Positions 52,906 through 61,732 are shown, counted from the stretch's first letter. The stretch: 64,000 nucleotides of DNA from Proteiniphilum sp. X52 (GCF_003712195.1 NZ_RDSD01000008.1:86766-150765); one strand, 5' to 3'. Notes: generated by a model not told the origin, from the sequence alone. Made by a program: numbers and translations.

Positions 52906-54201
52906 ATGAAACATCACACGCATATTCAGTTTGAAACAGAAGATGCCATCAAGAAATTTCAAGAAAAATTACTGGTGGAAAATGTCGAATACCTGGCAGC
53001 ACGTTCACCATTCTATCAAAAGATGTTTACCGAAAACAATATCGATTTTCGGAAAATTCAAAGGCTGGAGGATTTGCGTTTGTTGCCCACTACTGATAAG
53101 GCAGATCTGCAAAAATACAACCAGGATTTTATCTGTGTGGAGCGATCGGAAATAATCGATTACGTCACTACATCCGGCACATTGGGTGAACCGGTAATGT
53201 TTGCGCTGACCAATAACGACCTCGACCGGCTGGCTTATAATGAGTATCTCTCATTTTCCACTGCTGGTTGTTCGGCTGACGATGTGATGCAACTTATGAC
53301 CACACTCGATCGCCGGTTTATGGCCGGATTGGCCTATTATATGGGTGCGCGTCTCCTCGGCGCGGGAATTATACGGGTAGGTAACGGAATTCCCCAATTG
53401 CAATGGGATAGCATTCGTAGTGTGAAGCCCACATTTTGCATGGTAGTGCCTTCATTTCTTCTGAAACTTATCGACTACGCCGAGCAGAATGGCATTGATT
53501 ACAATGCGAGTTCACTAAAGAAAGCCATTTGTATCGGCGAAAACCTCCGGAATCCTGATTTTACGCTGAATACACTGGGACAACGCATCCATGAAAAGTG
53601 GCATGTGCCTATGCTTTTGAGTACCTATGCCTCAACCGAAATGCAGGCATCGTTTACCGAATGTGAGCACCAGAACGGAGGACATCTGCAACCCGAACTG
53701 ATTATAACCGAATTTCTGGATGATGCCGGAAATCCTGTCCCGGAAGGTGAACCCGGAGAAGTCACTATTACTACGCTGGGTGTTACGGGCATGCCACTTC
53801 TGCGATTTCGGACGGGAGACATTTGCTGTCATTACACTTCACCTTGTACATGCGGCAGAAACAGCATCCGGTTGAGTGCCATTGTGGGTCGGAAAGGACA
53901 ACTTATCAAATTCAAAGGCACTTCGCTCTATCCGCCGGCGCTTTACGATGTGCTCGACAATATACCACAAGTAAAGGATTATATTATAGATGTCTATACC
54001 AACGATCTGGGTACTGATGAGATCGTGGTGCGGGTGGGTTGCGAACACCCTTCGGAAAAATTTGAAAAGGAACTGAAAGATCTCTTCCGCTCCCGTGTGC
54101 GGGTAGCACCCACTATCCAGTTTGCTTCTCCCGAGTATATTGCCAAAATTAAGTATCCCGAAACGAGCCGGAAGCCCATCAAGTTCGTGGATCTGAGGTG
54201 A
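52906..54201 (+). CDS. Phenylacetate-CoA ligase-family acyl-activating enzyme
   Basis: A 431-residue adenylate-forming ligase with the ATP-binding TTSGTLGEPVMFALT (about residue 88), the segment STYASTEMQASFTECE, and the hinge region LRFRTGDICC, then CTCGRNSIRLSAIVGRKG and a C-terminal AMP-binding domain. It probably activates the 4-coumarate made by the ammonia-lyase and loads it on CoA or an ACP, the ApeH-like role; this is inferred from context. It is the last gene of the cluster and its 3' end overlaps the convergent carbonic anhydrase gene by 23 bp. Confidence 0.88.
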   Translation: MKHHTHIQFETEDAIKKFQEKLLVENVEYLAARSPFYQKMFTENNIDFRKIQRLEDLRLLPTTDKADLQKYNQDFICVERSEIIDYVTTSGTLGEPVMFALTNNDLDRLAYNEYLSFSTAGCSADDVMQLMTTLDRRFMAGLAYYMGARLLGAGIIRVGNGIPQLQWDSIRSVKPTFCMVVPSFLLKLIDYAEQNGIDYNASSLKKAICIGENLRNPDFTLNTLGQRIHEKWHVPMLLSTYASTEMQASFTECEHQNGGHLQPELIITEFLDDAGNPVPEGEPGEVTITTLGVTGMPLLRFRTGDICCHYTSPCTCGRNSIRLSAIVGRKGQLIKFKGTSLYPPALYDVLDNIPQVKDYIIDVYTNDLGTDEIVVRVGCEHPSEKFEKELKDLFRSRVRVAPTIQFASPEYIAKIKYPETSRKPIKFVDLR

Positions 54202-54706
54202 ACCAACTCGCGTACATTAAATAGTTGGCGGCTATTTTTTGGTTCATCTCCTTGGATTGCTCCGGATCGACCTTCTTGACGAATTTGGCCGGGACACCCG
54301 CATAGATGCTGCCGGGCTCCACTTGCGTGCCGCTGAGCACTACGGAGCCGGCGGCGATGATGGCCCCTTCGCCTATCACAGCATGATCGAGGACGATAGC
54401 ACCCATGCCAATGAGCGCACCGTCTTTCACTTCAGCACCGTGGATGACCGCATTATGACCGATGGACACATCATTCCCGATGATGGATACCGATTTCTGG
54501 TATAAGGTATGAATGACCGTACCGTCCTGTACATTCACCCGGTCTCCGATGCGGATGGAGTTCACATCACCGCGCAACACGGTGTTGAACCAAATGCTGC
54601 AATCACGGCCGATGATCACATCTCCGATGATAGTGGCGTTTTCCGCCATATAAGTGTTTTCACCGATTTCAGGTGTGAAACCGCGAACTGATTTTATAAG
54701 GGGCAT
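54179..54706 (-). CDS. Gamma-class carbonic anhydrase family protein
   Basis: A 175-residue left-handed beta-helix protein with hexapeptide repeats. The order is NATIIGDVIIGRDCSIWFNTVLRGD, RIGDRVNVQDGTVIH, then SIGHNAVIHGAEVKDGALIGMGAIV, with histidines in the spacing expected for zinc or iron ligands (TVIH, IGHNAVIHG). It is the usual YrdA/CaiE-like or gamma-CA annotation; actual carbonic anhydrase activity varies in this family. Its start region is followed upstream by a GTGACTAAT repeat array. The 3' end runs 23 bp into the ligase gene on the other strand. Confidence 0.92.
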   Translation of the reverse strand: MPLIKSVRGFTPEIGENTYMAENATIIGDVIIGRDCSIWFNTVLRGDVNSIRIGDRVNVQDGTVIHTLYQKSVSIIGNDVSIGHNAVIHGAEVKDGALIGMGAIVLDHAVIGEGAIIAAGSVVLSGTQVEPGSIYAGVPAKFVKKVDPEQSKEMNQKIAANYLMYASWFTSDPRT

Positions 54707-54712
54707 TGTTTC

Positions 54713-54835
54713 TTAATGTGACTAATGTGACTAATGTGACTAATGTGCCAATGAGACTAATGAGACTAATGTGCCAATGTGAATAATGTGGCAATGTGAA
54801 TAATTTGCCAATATGCCATAGGAATAATGCGAATA
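54713..54835. repeat. Tandem array 6: 9-bp GTGACTAAT and 8-bp GTGCCAAT units
   Basis: GTGACTAAT three times, GTGCCAAT, GAGACTAAT twice, GTGCCAAT, then diverged GTGAATAAT and GTGGCAAT units to about 54815, fading into AATAATGCGAATAAT. Units alternate between 9 and 8 bp. It starts about 7 bp upstream of the carbonic anhydrase start codon (minus strand). The rest of the gap to 54908 is featureless. Confidence 0.88.
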
Positions 54836-54908
54836 ATAATTTAATTTCCAGATTTGCATATGAAATAAATTGGCACATTCCCTAGTCTCGGCCCTGGAGT
54901 CTTGTTTC

Positions 54909-56699
54909 TTATATCGCTTTTGTTTTACGTTTCAACCACGCTCTCTCCTCTTCGTTCAGGTACCTTTTGAGTTTTTTGAATACCATTTTATGATAGTTGT
55001 TGAGCCATTTGATCTCGTTTCCGGTGAGCAGCTTCTTTGCGATGGGCCTGGTGTCGATGGGACAAAGTGTGATGGTCTCAAAATTGTAGAAAGTGCCGAA
55101 CTCTTTGGTCTTTTTGTACTCTTGTGTCACAATCAGGTTCTCGATGCGGATACCGTATTGATTGGCGCGGTATACCCCCGGTTCGTTGGAGGTGACCATT
55201 CCCGGCATGAGCGGGGTTGGGTTTTCTTCCAGACGGATGCTTTGCGGCCCTTCGTGGACGTTGAGGAAATGGCCGATGCCGTGTCCGGTCCCGTGCCAGT
55301 AAGTGAGTTCGTTCTCCCACAGCGCTTTCCTGGCAAGTATGTCGAGTTGCGACCCGCGTGTCCCTTCGGGAAAGATAGCTGTGGCAAGGGCAATATGTCC
55401 CTTCAGCACCAAGGTATAATCTTTTTTCATCTGCCGGCTCAACTTGCCCACTGCCACCGTGCGGGTGATATCGGTCGTCCCGTCTTTGTACTGTGCGCCG
55501 GAGTCGATCAGGAGCAATCCTTCGGGTTGCACCTGCAGGCAGCTCCCGGGAGAGGCGTGATAATGAATAACGGCTCCATTCCCGGCATATCCGGCGATAG
55601 TTCCGAAACTCTCCCCCACAAAGAGATCCTGCTGTGAACGATACTCGTACAGCTTTTCCTCCACGGTCACCTCAGTCACTTCTCCCGCCGGAACCGCTCT
55701 TTCCAGCCACATATAGAATTTCACGAGGGCCACGCCGTCTTTGATCATGGCGTTCCTGAACCCTTTCAACTCTGTTTCGTTTTTCACGCTTTTCATCAGG
55801 TCCACCGGCGACGGCACCTCTACGATCCTGCATGAAACCGGAATAGTTTGTAGCAACTTGTAATTGATTTTATTGCCGGTGATACATACAGAGCTGTTTT
55901 CGGGCAGTCCGGCCACATATTCGAATATATCATTGTAATCGGTGATCTTGATCCCCTGTTTTTTGTAAGTTTCACTTACTTCTTCGGATAACTTCTCCGG
56001 ATCGATAAACAATACTGTTTCTTTCCCCGACACGTAGGCATAGGCCACAGCTACCGGGTTGTAATCCACATCGTTCCCGCGTAAGTTGAAAGTCCATGCC
56101 ACCGCATCGAGGGTTACCATGATCAACCCATCCGCATCTACTTTTTTCAATTCGGCATTGACGCGTTTAATTTTGCTGGTGACCGATTCCCCGGCTACTG
56201 TGTCCGGCAAAGTGAAAACCGCATTCTTCGGGATTTCCGGCCGGTCGTTCCATATTGCAGCAAAAGGATCAAGAGAGGTTTCCAACCGGATACCTTTCGC
56301 GTCGAGTTTTGTTTTTAACGCTTTTGCCTCGGAAGCCGCGTAGACCAACCCGTCGATGCCTACCGTTCCGCCTTTACCGGCCTGTTCGATAATCCAGTCA
56401 GTCATATCGGGTGTGCCGGATTGTCCCATTTTAAACAACTCGAAACCCGTGTCTTTCAATTCGTCGGCAGCCTGCAGGAAATAACGCGAGTCGGTCCATA
56501 CACCTGCTTTCTTTTTGCTTACCACAGCCGTCCCGGCCGAACCGGTGAAGCCGCTGATCCATTTCCTGGATTCCCAATGTTTAGGTGGGTATTCACTCAG
56601 ATGGGCATCGGTGCTGGGAACGATGAATACATCCAGTTGTTTCTCCTCCATAAATTGTCTTATGGCTGAAAGTCTTTGGGGGATTTCGTTTGTCTTCAT
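54909..56699 (-). CDS. Xaa-Pro aminopeptidase, M24 family (aminopeptidase P)
   Basis: Cytosolic metallopeptidase removing N-terminal residues before proline. The 596 residues form the long, three-domain type: two creatinase-like N-terminal domains (STDAHLSEYPPKHWESRKWI; EVPSPVDLMKSVKNETELKG) and a pita-bread catalytic domain. Metal ligands are visible in LLIDSGAQYKDGTTDITRT (two Asp), GTGHGIGHFLNVHEGP (His), TSNEPGVYR (Glu) and GIRIENL (Glu). The gene starts with MKTNEIPQRL on the minus strand, divergent from folB. It is often named pepP, but the long form differs from E. coli PepP. Confidence 0.94.
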   Translation of the reverse strand: MKTNEIPQRLSAIRQFMEEKQLDVFIVPSTDAHLSEYPPKHWESRKWISGFTGSAGTAVVSKKKAGVWTDSRYFLQAADELKDTGFELFKMGQSGTPDMTDWIIEQAGKGGTVGIDGLVYAASEAKALKTKLDAKGIRLETSLDPFAAIWNDRPEIPKNAVFTLPDTVAGESVTSKIKRVNAELKKVDADGLIMVTLDAVAWTFNLRGNDVDYNPVAVAYAYVSGKETVLFIDPEKLSEEVSETYKKQGIKITDYNDIFEYVAGLPENSSVCITGNKINYKLLQTIPVSCRIVEVPSPVDLMKSVKNETELKGFRNAMIKDGVALVKFYMWLERAVPAGEVTEVTVEEKLYEYRSQQDLFVGESFGTIAGYAGNGAVIHYHASPGSCLQVQPEGLLLIDSGAQYKDGTTDITRTVAVGKLSRQMKKDYTLVLKGHIALATAIFPEGTRGSQLDILARKALWENELTYWHGTGHGIGHFLNVHEGPQSIRLEENPTPLMPGMVTSNEPGVYRANQYGIRIENLIVTQEYKKTKEFGTFYNFETITLCPIDTRPIAKKLLTGNEIKWLNNYHKMVFKKLKRYLNEEERAWLKRKTKAI

Positions 56700-56732
56700 T
56701 ATCGCGGATTTTTCGTATTTTTATAGAATAGG

Positions 56733-56860
56733 AGATGCGCCTCGGTCAAATTCAAACAAGTTTTTTTGTCGCTCGGCTTTCACTATATTTGTAAAGTGTA
56801 AGATGGGCCTCGGGCAAGCTTCAGCAAGCTTGGCTTGCCTCCCGGCTTTCATTATATTTG
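56733..56860. repeat. Duplicated ~60-bp promoter-bearing unit upstream of folB
   Basis: Copy 1 (56733-56791) and copy 2 (56801-56860) share AGATG.GCCTCGG, a CAAG-rich middle and CGGCTTTCA.TATATTTG. Each ends in TATATTTG (56784-56791, 56853-56860), a consensus -7 element. The middle of copy 2 contains the hairpin GGCAAGC/GCTTGCC. A third partial copy (CAAGCTTGTC to GCTTTCACTATATTTG) is at 57430-57468, upstream of lptB. Confidence 0.75.
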
Positions 56861-56925
56861 CATTTAGATCAACAAAAATAATGAAATGTTCTTACATTTG
56901 AACTATTAAAAACGAGAATAAATCA

Positions 56926-57279
56926 ATGAAGACTTCCATCGAATTAAAAAATATGCATTTTTTTGCCTACCACGGTGTGTTGGAACACGAGACAATTCAT
57001 GGCAACAATTTTTCCGTGACATTACGGTTTTCAGCCGATTTGTCGGAGGCCTGTCTCAGCGATGATGTGGCCGATACAGTCAATTACGCGCAAGTGTATG
57101 ATCTGGTAAAAGAGGAAATGGCAAAACCTTCCAGATTGATTGAAAACGCGGCATACCGTATTTTACGGAGAGTGAAGGAGGCATTTCCTCAGATCGAACG
57201 GATTGAAGTGGAGTTGGCAAAAATGAATCCCCCCATAGCCGGCCGGATGGATCATTCGGCCATCACCATTTCGGAATAA
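56926..57279 (+). CDS. folB: Dihydroneopterin aldolase
   Basis: Folate pathway enzyme converting dihydroneopterin to 6-hydroxymethyldihydropterin and glycolaldehyde. The 117-residue length is typical. Motifs are IELKNMHFFAYHGVLEHE (with the Tyr/His pair), DDVADTVNYAQVYDLVKEEM, and SRLIENAAYRI with the conserved Glu; the catalytic lysine lies in VELAKMNPPI. The gene is preceded by the duplicated TATATTTG promoter unit, and it stands alone. Confidence 0.94.
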   Translation: MKTSIELKNMHFFAYHGVLEHETIHGNNFSVTLRFSADLSEACLSDDVADTVNYAQVYDLVKEEMAKPSRLIENAAYRILRRVKEAFPQIERIEVELAKMNPPIAGRMDHSAITISE

Positions 57280-57460
57280 AAGTAAACACTTTCATTCAAG
57301 TTTCGCATGCAAGTTCGAAATGTATGTGACTGAAAAGGACGTCTTTAGATGTTTCGTGGTGTTCCCATGGCTCGAAATGAGCGTTCAAAAGAGTAGTTGT
57401 CCTTCCGCTCTCTCTTCACGGAAAAGTTCAATCAAGCTTGTCTTTTCTGCCAGCTTTCAC

Positions 57461-57468
57461 TATATTTG
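57461..57468 (+). promoter_or_regulatory. -7 element for lptB within a third copy of the folB promoter unit
   Basis: TATATTTG, preceded by GCTTTCAC and, about 20 bp upstream, CTTG. It lies 18 bp before the lptB ATG. Confidence 0.55.
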
Positions 57469-57486
57469 CGGAAATATTTCGAGTAA

Positions 57487-58320
57487 ATGGACCAAACGAG
57501 AGATGACATAGTCCCCGGCGTCGACACCGGAGAGCTGGAAACAACGGCGAGGCACGGCCAGCAGCAGGAAGAGTCGCTGACGTTGCGTACCGAGAATCTG
57601 GTGAAGAAATACGGTAAACGCACGGTGGTGAATCATGTCTCCATCGACGTGAAGCAAGGGGAGATCGTCGGGTTGCTAGGCCCTAACGGGGCAGGTAAGA
57701 CTACCACTTTCTATATGACGGTGGGGTTGATTGTGCCCAACGAGGGTGAAATATTTATCGGTGAGCGGAATATCACCCGCTTCCCGGTTTATAAACGCGC
57801 GCAGAACGGGATTGGTTATCTGGCGCAGGAGGCATCCATCTTCCGCAAAATGACGGTGGAGGATAACATCAAATCGGTGTTGGAATTTACCGATAAATCA
57901 GCCCGGGAGCAAAAGGAAAAGCTGGAGAGCCTCATCAGTGAGTTCGGACTGGGAAAAGTGAGAAAGAACACGGGTGACCGTCTCTCGGGTGGTGAACGCC
58001 GTCGTGCCGAGATTGCCCGTTGTCTGGCCATTGATCCGAAGTTTATCATGCTCGATGAACCGTTTGCCGGTATCGATCCTATTGCTGTGCAGGATATTCA
58101 GTCGATTGTGGCCCAGTTGAAATACCGGAATATCGGTATTTTAATTACTGACCATAATGTGGATGAGACGTTGAGTATCACCGACCGCGCTTACCTGCTT
58201 TTTGAGGGGAAAGTGCTGTTTCAGGGGACTGCCGAGGAGTTGGCGGCCAATCCGGTGGTAAGGGAGAAGTATTTGGGCCGTGACTTCGAGTTGCGCAAGC
58301 GTATGTTTGACATCCGTTGA
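57487..58320 (+). CDS. lptB: LPS export ABC transporter ATP-binding protein LptB
   Basis: ATPase powering the Lpt bridge that extracts LPS from the inner membrane. The 277 residues include an unusual, polar N-terminal extension of about 30 residues before [18 protein letters not shown]. Walker A is [15 protein letters not shown], the Q-loop is YLAQEASIF, the signature is [14 protein letters not shown], Walker B is [16 protein letters not shown], and the His switch is TDHNVDETL. This wording is specific for LptB. An internal start could shorten the extension, but the ATG at 57487 fits the nearby promoter. It probably forms an operon with ruvX and def. Confidence 0.95.
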   Translation: MDQTRDDIVPGVDTGELETTARHGQQQEESLTLRTENLVKKYGKRTVVNHVSIDVKQGEIVGLLGPNGAGKTTTFYMTVGLIVPNEGEIFIGERNITRFPVYKRAQNGIGYLAQEASIFRKMTVEDNIKSVLEFTDKSAREQKEKLESLISEFGLGKVRKNTGDRLSGGERRRAEIARCLAIDPKFIMLDEPFAGIDPIAVQDIQSIVAQLKYRNIGILITDHNVDETLSITDRAYLLFEGKVLFQGTAEELAANPVVREKYLGRDFELRKRMFDIR

Positions 58321-58327
58321 ATTGGTG

Positions 58328-58762
58328 ATGGGGCGGCTTCTCTCTATCGATTACGGGAAAAAACGTGCCGGCTTGGCGGTAAGTGATCCCTTGCAAATCA
58401 TTGCCAACGGGTTGACCACTGTGGAGACATCCAAAATTTTCGATTTCCTGGATGAATATCTTCAGAAGGAGGAGGTGTCGTGCATCGTGGTGGGGTTACC
58501 CAAGCAGATGAACAATGAACCTTCGGAAAACATGAAAAGGGTGGAACCTTTTGTGAACCGATTAAGAAAATTATATCCGCGAATTTCCGTTGAATATTGG
58601 GATGAGCGGTTTTCATCCAAAATGGCCGAGCAGGCGATGAGGGATGCCGGACTGAAAAAGAAAGAGCGTCAGAATAAAGAGTTGGTTGATGAGATCAGTG
58701 CCGCCATTATCCTGCAGGGATATATGGAGAGCAGGAGAATGAGAAATGATTGGATGATGTGA
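58328..58762 (+). CDS. ruvX: Holliday junction resolvase-like protein RuvX (YqgF)
   Basis: A 144-residue RNase H-fold nuclease from the ATG at 58328, just 7 bp after the lptB stop (an in-frame start at 58280 lies inside lptB). Visible motifs are LSIDYGKKRAGLAVSD (first catalytic Asp), VVGLPKQMNNEPSE, EYWDERFSSKMAEQAM, and DEISAAIILQGYME (C-terminal acid). Members act in Holliday junction resolution or 16S rRNA 5' processing. The C-terminal codons and stop (GATGATGTGATAA) resemble the TGATGATG motif of array 5. Confidence 0.93.
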   Translation: MGRLLSIDYGKKRAGLAVSDPLQIIANGLTTVETSKIFDFLDEYLQKEEVSCIVVGLPKQMNNEPSENMKRVEPFVNRLRKLYPRISVEYWDERFSSKMAEQAMRDAGLKKKERQNKELVDEISAAIILQGYMESRRMRNDWMM

Positions 58763-58784
58763 TAATTTTGTTGATTAGTTAATT

Positions 58785-59345
58785 ATGACTCTACCTATAT
58801 ATATTTACGGACATCCGGTTTTACGGAAAATGGCACAGGATATCGATCCGGAGAATTATCCCCATTTGCAAGCATTGATCGACAATATGTTCGAGACCAT
58901 GTACGGGGCTGACGGGGTTGGGCTCGCCGGCCCGCAGGTGGGACTGGAGGACCGTATCTTTGTGGTGGATCTTTCCCCGCTTGCCGACGAGGAACATCCC
59001 GAATTCAAAGATTTCAAAAAAGCATTTATCAACGCTCACATTATTGAACGGGGAGGGGAGTTAGTCTCCGCCGAAGAAGGATGTTTGAGCATTCCCGGTA
59101 TTCACGAGAAAGTACCCCGTGAGGATGAGATCCGTATTCAGTATGTGGATGAAAATCTGCAACCGCGTGATGAGACCTACTCCGGCTATATGGCACGTGT
59201 GATCCAGCATGAGTATGACCATATAGAAGGAATATTGTTTGTCGACAAGATTTCGCCGCTTCGTAAACGAATGGTCAAAGGGAAACTTGCCAATATGGAG
59301 AAAGGGAAAGTCGCCTGCGCATATAGGATCAGGACAGTGAGGTGA
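58785..59345 (+). CDS. def: Peptide deformylase
   Basis: Removes the formyl group from nascent proteins. The 186-residue enzyme has the three family motifs: GVGLAGPQVGL (motif 1), EEGCLSIPG (motif 2, metal Cys) and QHEYDHIEG (motif 3, HExxH-type ligands). It starts with the usual PIYIYGHPVLRK. It lies 22 bp after ruvX on the same strand and is convergent with pgl, whose stop is 29 bp away. Confidence 0.97.
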   Translation: MTLPIYIYGHPVLRKMAQDIDPENYPHLQALIDNMFETMYGADGVGLAGPQVGLEDRIFVVDLSPLADEEHPEFKDFKKAFINAHIIERGGELVSAEEGCLSIPGIHEKVPREDEIRIQYVDENLQPRDETYSGYMARVIQHEYDHIEGILFVDKISPLRKRMVKGKLANMEKGKVACAYRIRTVR

Positions 59346-59374
59346 TTCTGTGCGCTTTGCTTTTGTAAATGGCC

Positions 59375-60112
59375 TTAATGCTCAGTCCGGAACACTTTGC
59401 CTAATGATTTGCTTGCCCCATCATCCAGGAACCAGTAAAGGTTTCCCGGATCCGGTTGCACCAATGCTGCGGGATATTTTTTCCCGGCCTGGTCGGGCTG
59501 CTCCATGATCTCTTTCACTTTGTCCGCCTTGTTTTCTCCGGTTACCAGAAAAAAAACGTTCTTTGCCGCATTGATTACTTTTCCGGAAAGGCTTATTCGT
59601 TTCTGTCCGCTCAGGGGATGGGTGGCAGTGACACAATTCTCGGGACTGTTCCAAAGTGCGAGCTGATGAGGGAAAATGGAAGCGGTATGTCCGTCGTCTC
59701 CCATTCCCAGCATCAATATGTCGAAAGAAGGCACGCCATTCGTCGTTTCTAACTCCCCGGTGAGTAGTTTGCCATACCTTGCGGCTTCCGCTCCGGGATC
59801 ATTTTCTCCATGGATGCGGAAAATATTTTCGCGGGGTACCGGCACGAGATCGAACAGGTGCTCTTTGGTCATTTTGTAGTTGCTTTCGTCGTCGGATGGG
59901 GGAACGCAGCGCTCATCACCCCAGAAAAACATGACTTTCCCCCAGTCCATTTCACCCTTTGGCAGTTGTGCCCAGTGGTCGAACAGCGATTTAGGGGTGG
60001 AACCGCCCGACAGGGCAACCGTCACTCTCTCCTTTTCTGATATGATCTCCTTTATCCGCTCGGTAAAAGTCTGGTTCATATCGTCTTTTGTTTTAAAAAT
60101 CTGTATGTGCAT
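59375..60112 (-). CDS. pgl: 6-phosphogluconolactonase
   Basis: Hydrolyses 6-phosphogluconolactone in the oxidative pentose phosphate pathway. From the ATG at 60112 it has 245 residues; the upstream in-frame TTG at 60124 is less likely because AAAGG just before the ATG can act as a ribosome binding site. Motifs are VTVALSGGSTPKSLFDHW, FFWGDERCVPPSDDESNY, and LLGMGDDGHTASIFP-like DILMLGMGDDGHTASIFP. It follows zwf on the same strand with a 90-bp gap. No gnd gene is seen next to the pair. Confidence 0.95.
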   Translation of the reverse strand: MHIQIFKTKDDMNQTFTERIKEIISEKERVTVALSGGSTPKSLFDHWAQLPKGEMDWGKVMFFWGDERCVPPSDDESNYKMTKEHLFDLVPVPRENIFRIHGENDPGAEAARYGKLLTGELETTNGVPSFDILMLGMGDDGHTASIFPHQLALWNSPENCVTATHPLSGQKRISLSGKVINAAKNVFFLVTGENKADKVKEIMEQPDQAGKKYPAALVQPDPGNLYWFLDDGASKSLGKVFRTEH

Positions 60113-60202
60113 CCTTTTTTTCAATTACGGGTTTTCAATTATCCATTGCCAATGACGAATTGTCGGCAGCCAATGGTGGGATTCCAGATTATAAATGATA
60201 AA

Positions 60203-61732
60203 TCACAACTCACAATAGATTCCGTCTTCCGCCAGGTTTTTGCACGGGTAGCGCCATGTGTTCTCCTTCCCCTCGATAAGGTCGTCGGCCACGTCCGGTC
60301 CCCAGGATCCGGCGGGATAACCGTGGAGGGGCGCATCCTTGTCGTTCTCCCAGTAATCGAGAATGGGCTGTACGAATTTCCATGTCACTTCGGCGGCGGC
60401 ACCCTGCATGAAAAGCATATTGTCGCCCGCCATACAGTCGAGTATCAACCGTTCATAGGCACTGGGTATATAGTGGTCGTTCAGCTCCGAATAATGAAAA
60501 TCCATATTGACTGATTTCACTTCATAGCCGCTTCCCGGCACTTTCATGCCGGTCTTCAGCAGGATGCCTTCATCGGGTTGGATACGCAGGATAAGTTGGT
60601 TGTCGGAATGGGCTGTCCCCCCGGCCGCTTTGAACAACCTTTGGGGCGATGGCCTGAAATGGATGACCACTTCCGACACCTGTGTGGGAAGTCGTTTTCC
60701 TGTACGGATATAAAAGGGTACGCCTTCCCATCGCCAATTGTCGATATATATCTTCATCGCGGCATAAGTCTCCGTGCGCGAATCAGGTTTTACATTGTTT
60801 TCTTCGCGATATCCCTTGTAATGATTTCCCCGTATGGTCGCTTCGGTGTATTGCCCGCGGATCACATTCTTTTTCAGGTCGGTCTTACTCAGGGGGCGCA
60901 GGGAGCGGAATACCTTCATTTTCTCATAGCGAATCTCCTCAGGCGTTATTTTGTTCGGAGGCTCCATGGCTACCAGCGACAACACCTGGAGCAAATGGTT
61001 CTGGATCATGTCGCGCAGCGCGCCTGATCCATCATAATAACCACCGCGGTTTTCCACTCCCACACTCTCGGCAGCCGTGATTTCGATGTGCTGAATATAA
61101 TTACGGTTCCATAGCGGTTCATAGATGCCATTCGCGAAACGGGTCACCAGCATGTTTTGTACCGTTTCTTTGCCCAGATAATGGTCGATACGGTAAATCT
61201 GGTCTTCCTGGAAAAAATCCAGCAATTGCCCGTTCAACTCGACAGCCGACGGAAGGTCGTGTCCGAAAGGTTTCTCAATGATGATCCTCCGGAAACCTTT
61301 TTGCTGCAAGGTGAGCCCCTGCCCGTATAGAAATTTGGGAATGATGGGGTAGAGGTAGGGCGGGGTGGAGAGGTAAAAGATATAGTTATGCCCGAGGTTG
61401 AATTTTGTGTTCAGCTCGCTCAGTTTCTTTTTCACATATATGTATTCTTCTCCCTTTTCGGTATCGATACTCAGGTAAAAGACGGAAGAGAGGAAACTGT
61501 CGATCTTTTTTTCTTCCGCTTCCCTATGGTGGGCAAATTGCCGGATGCCTTCTTTCATCTTCTTGCGGAACTGCTTGTGCGTGAATTCAGTCCGGCTCAC
61601 CCCGAGGATAGCATATCCCTCCGGTAGTGAGTCGTTCATAAACAGGTCGAACACGGCAGGGATCAGTTTCCGGTATGTAAGATCGCCCGACGCGCCGAAA
61701 ATCACAAGCGCCTGGTTGATTGTTTTCTTCAT
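60203..61732 (-). CDS. zwf: Glucose-6-phosphate 1-dehydrogenase
   Basis: First enzyme of the oxidative pentose phosphate pathway, producing NADPH. The 509 residues contain the coenzyme motif IFGASGDLTYRKLIPA, the central EKPFGHDL (Lys), the catalytic RIDHYLGKETVQNML, and a C-terminal sugar-phosphate domain. TACATTTG on the minus strand (61763-61770) is a possible -7 element upstream of the start at 61732. It is paired with pgl. The gene is divergent from the ribosomal protein operon. Confidence 0.97.
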   Translation of the reverse strand: MKKTINQALVIFGASGDLTYRKLIPAVFDLFMNDSLPEGYAILGVSRTEFTHKQFRKKMKEGIRQFAHHREAEEKKIDSFLSSVFYLSIDTEKGEEYIYVKKKLSELNTKFNLGHNYIFYLSTPPYLYPIIPKFLYGQGLTLQQKGFRRIIIEKPFGHDLPSAVELNGQLLDFFQEDQIYRIDHYLGKETVQNMLVTRFANGIYEPLWNRNYIQHIEITAAESVGVENRGGYYDGSGALRDMIQNHLLQVLSLVAMEPPNKITPEEIRYEKMKVFRSLRPLSKTDLKKNVIRGQYTEATIRGNHYKGYREENNVKPDSRTETYAAMKIYIDNWRWEGVPFYIRTGKRLPTQVSEVVIHFRPSPQRLFKAAGGTAHSDNQLILRIQPDEGILLKTGMKVPGSGYEVKSVNMDFHYSELNDHYIPSAYERLILDCMAGDNMLFMQGAAAEVTWKFVQPILDYWENDKDAPLHGYPAGSWGPDVADDLIEGKENTWRYPCKNLAEDGIYCEL

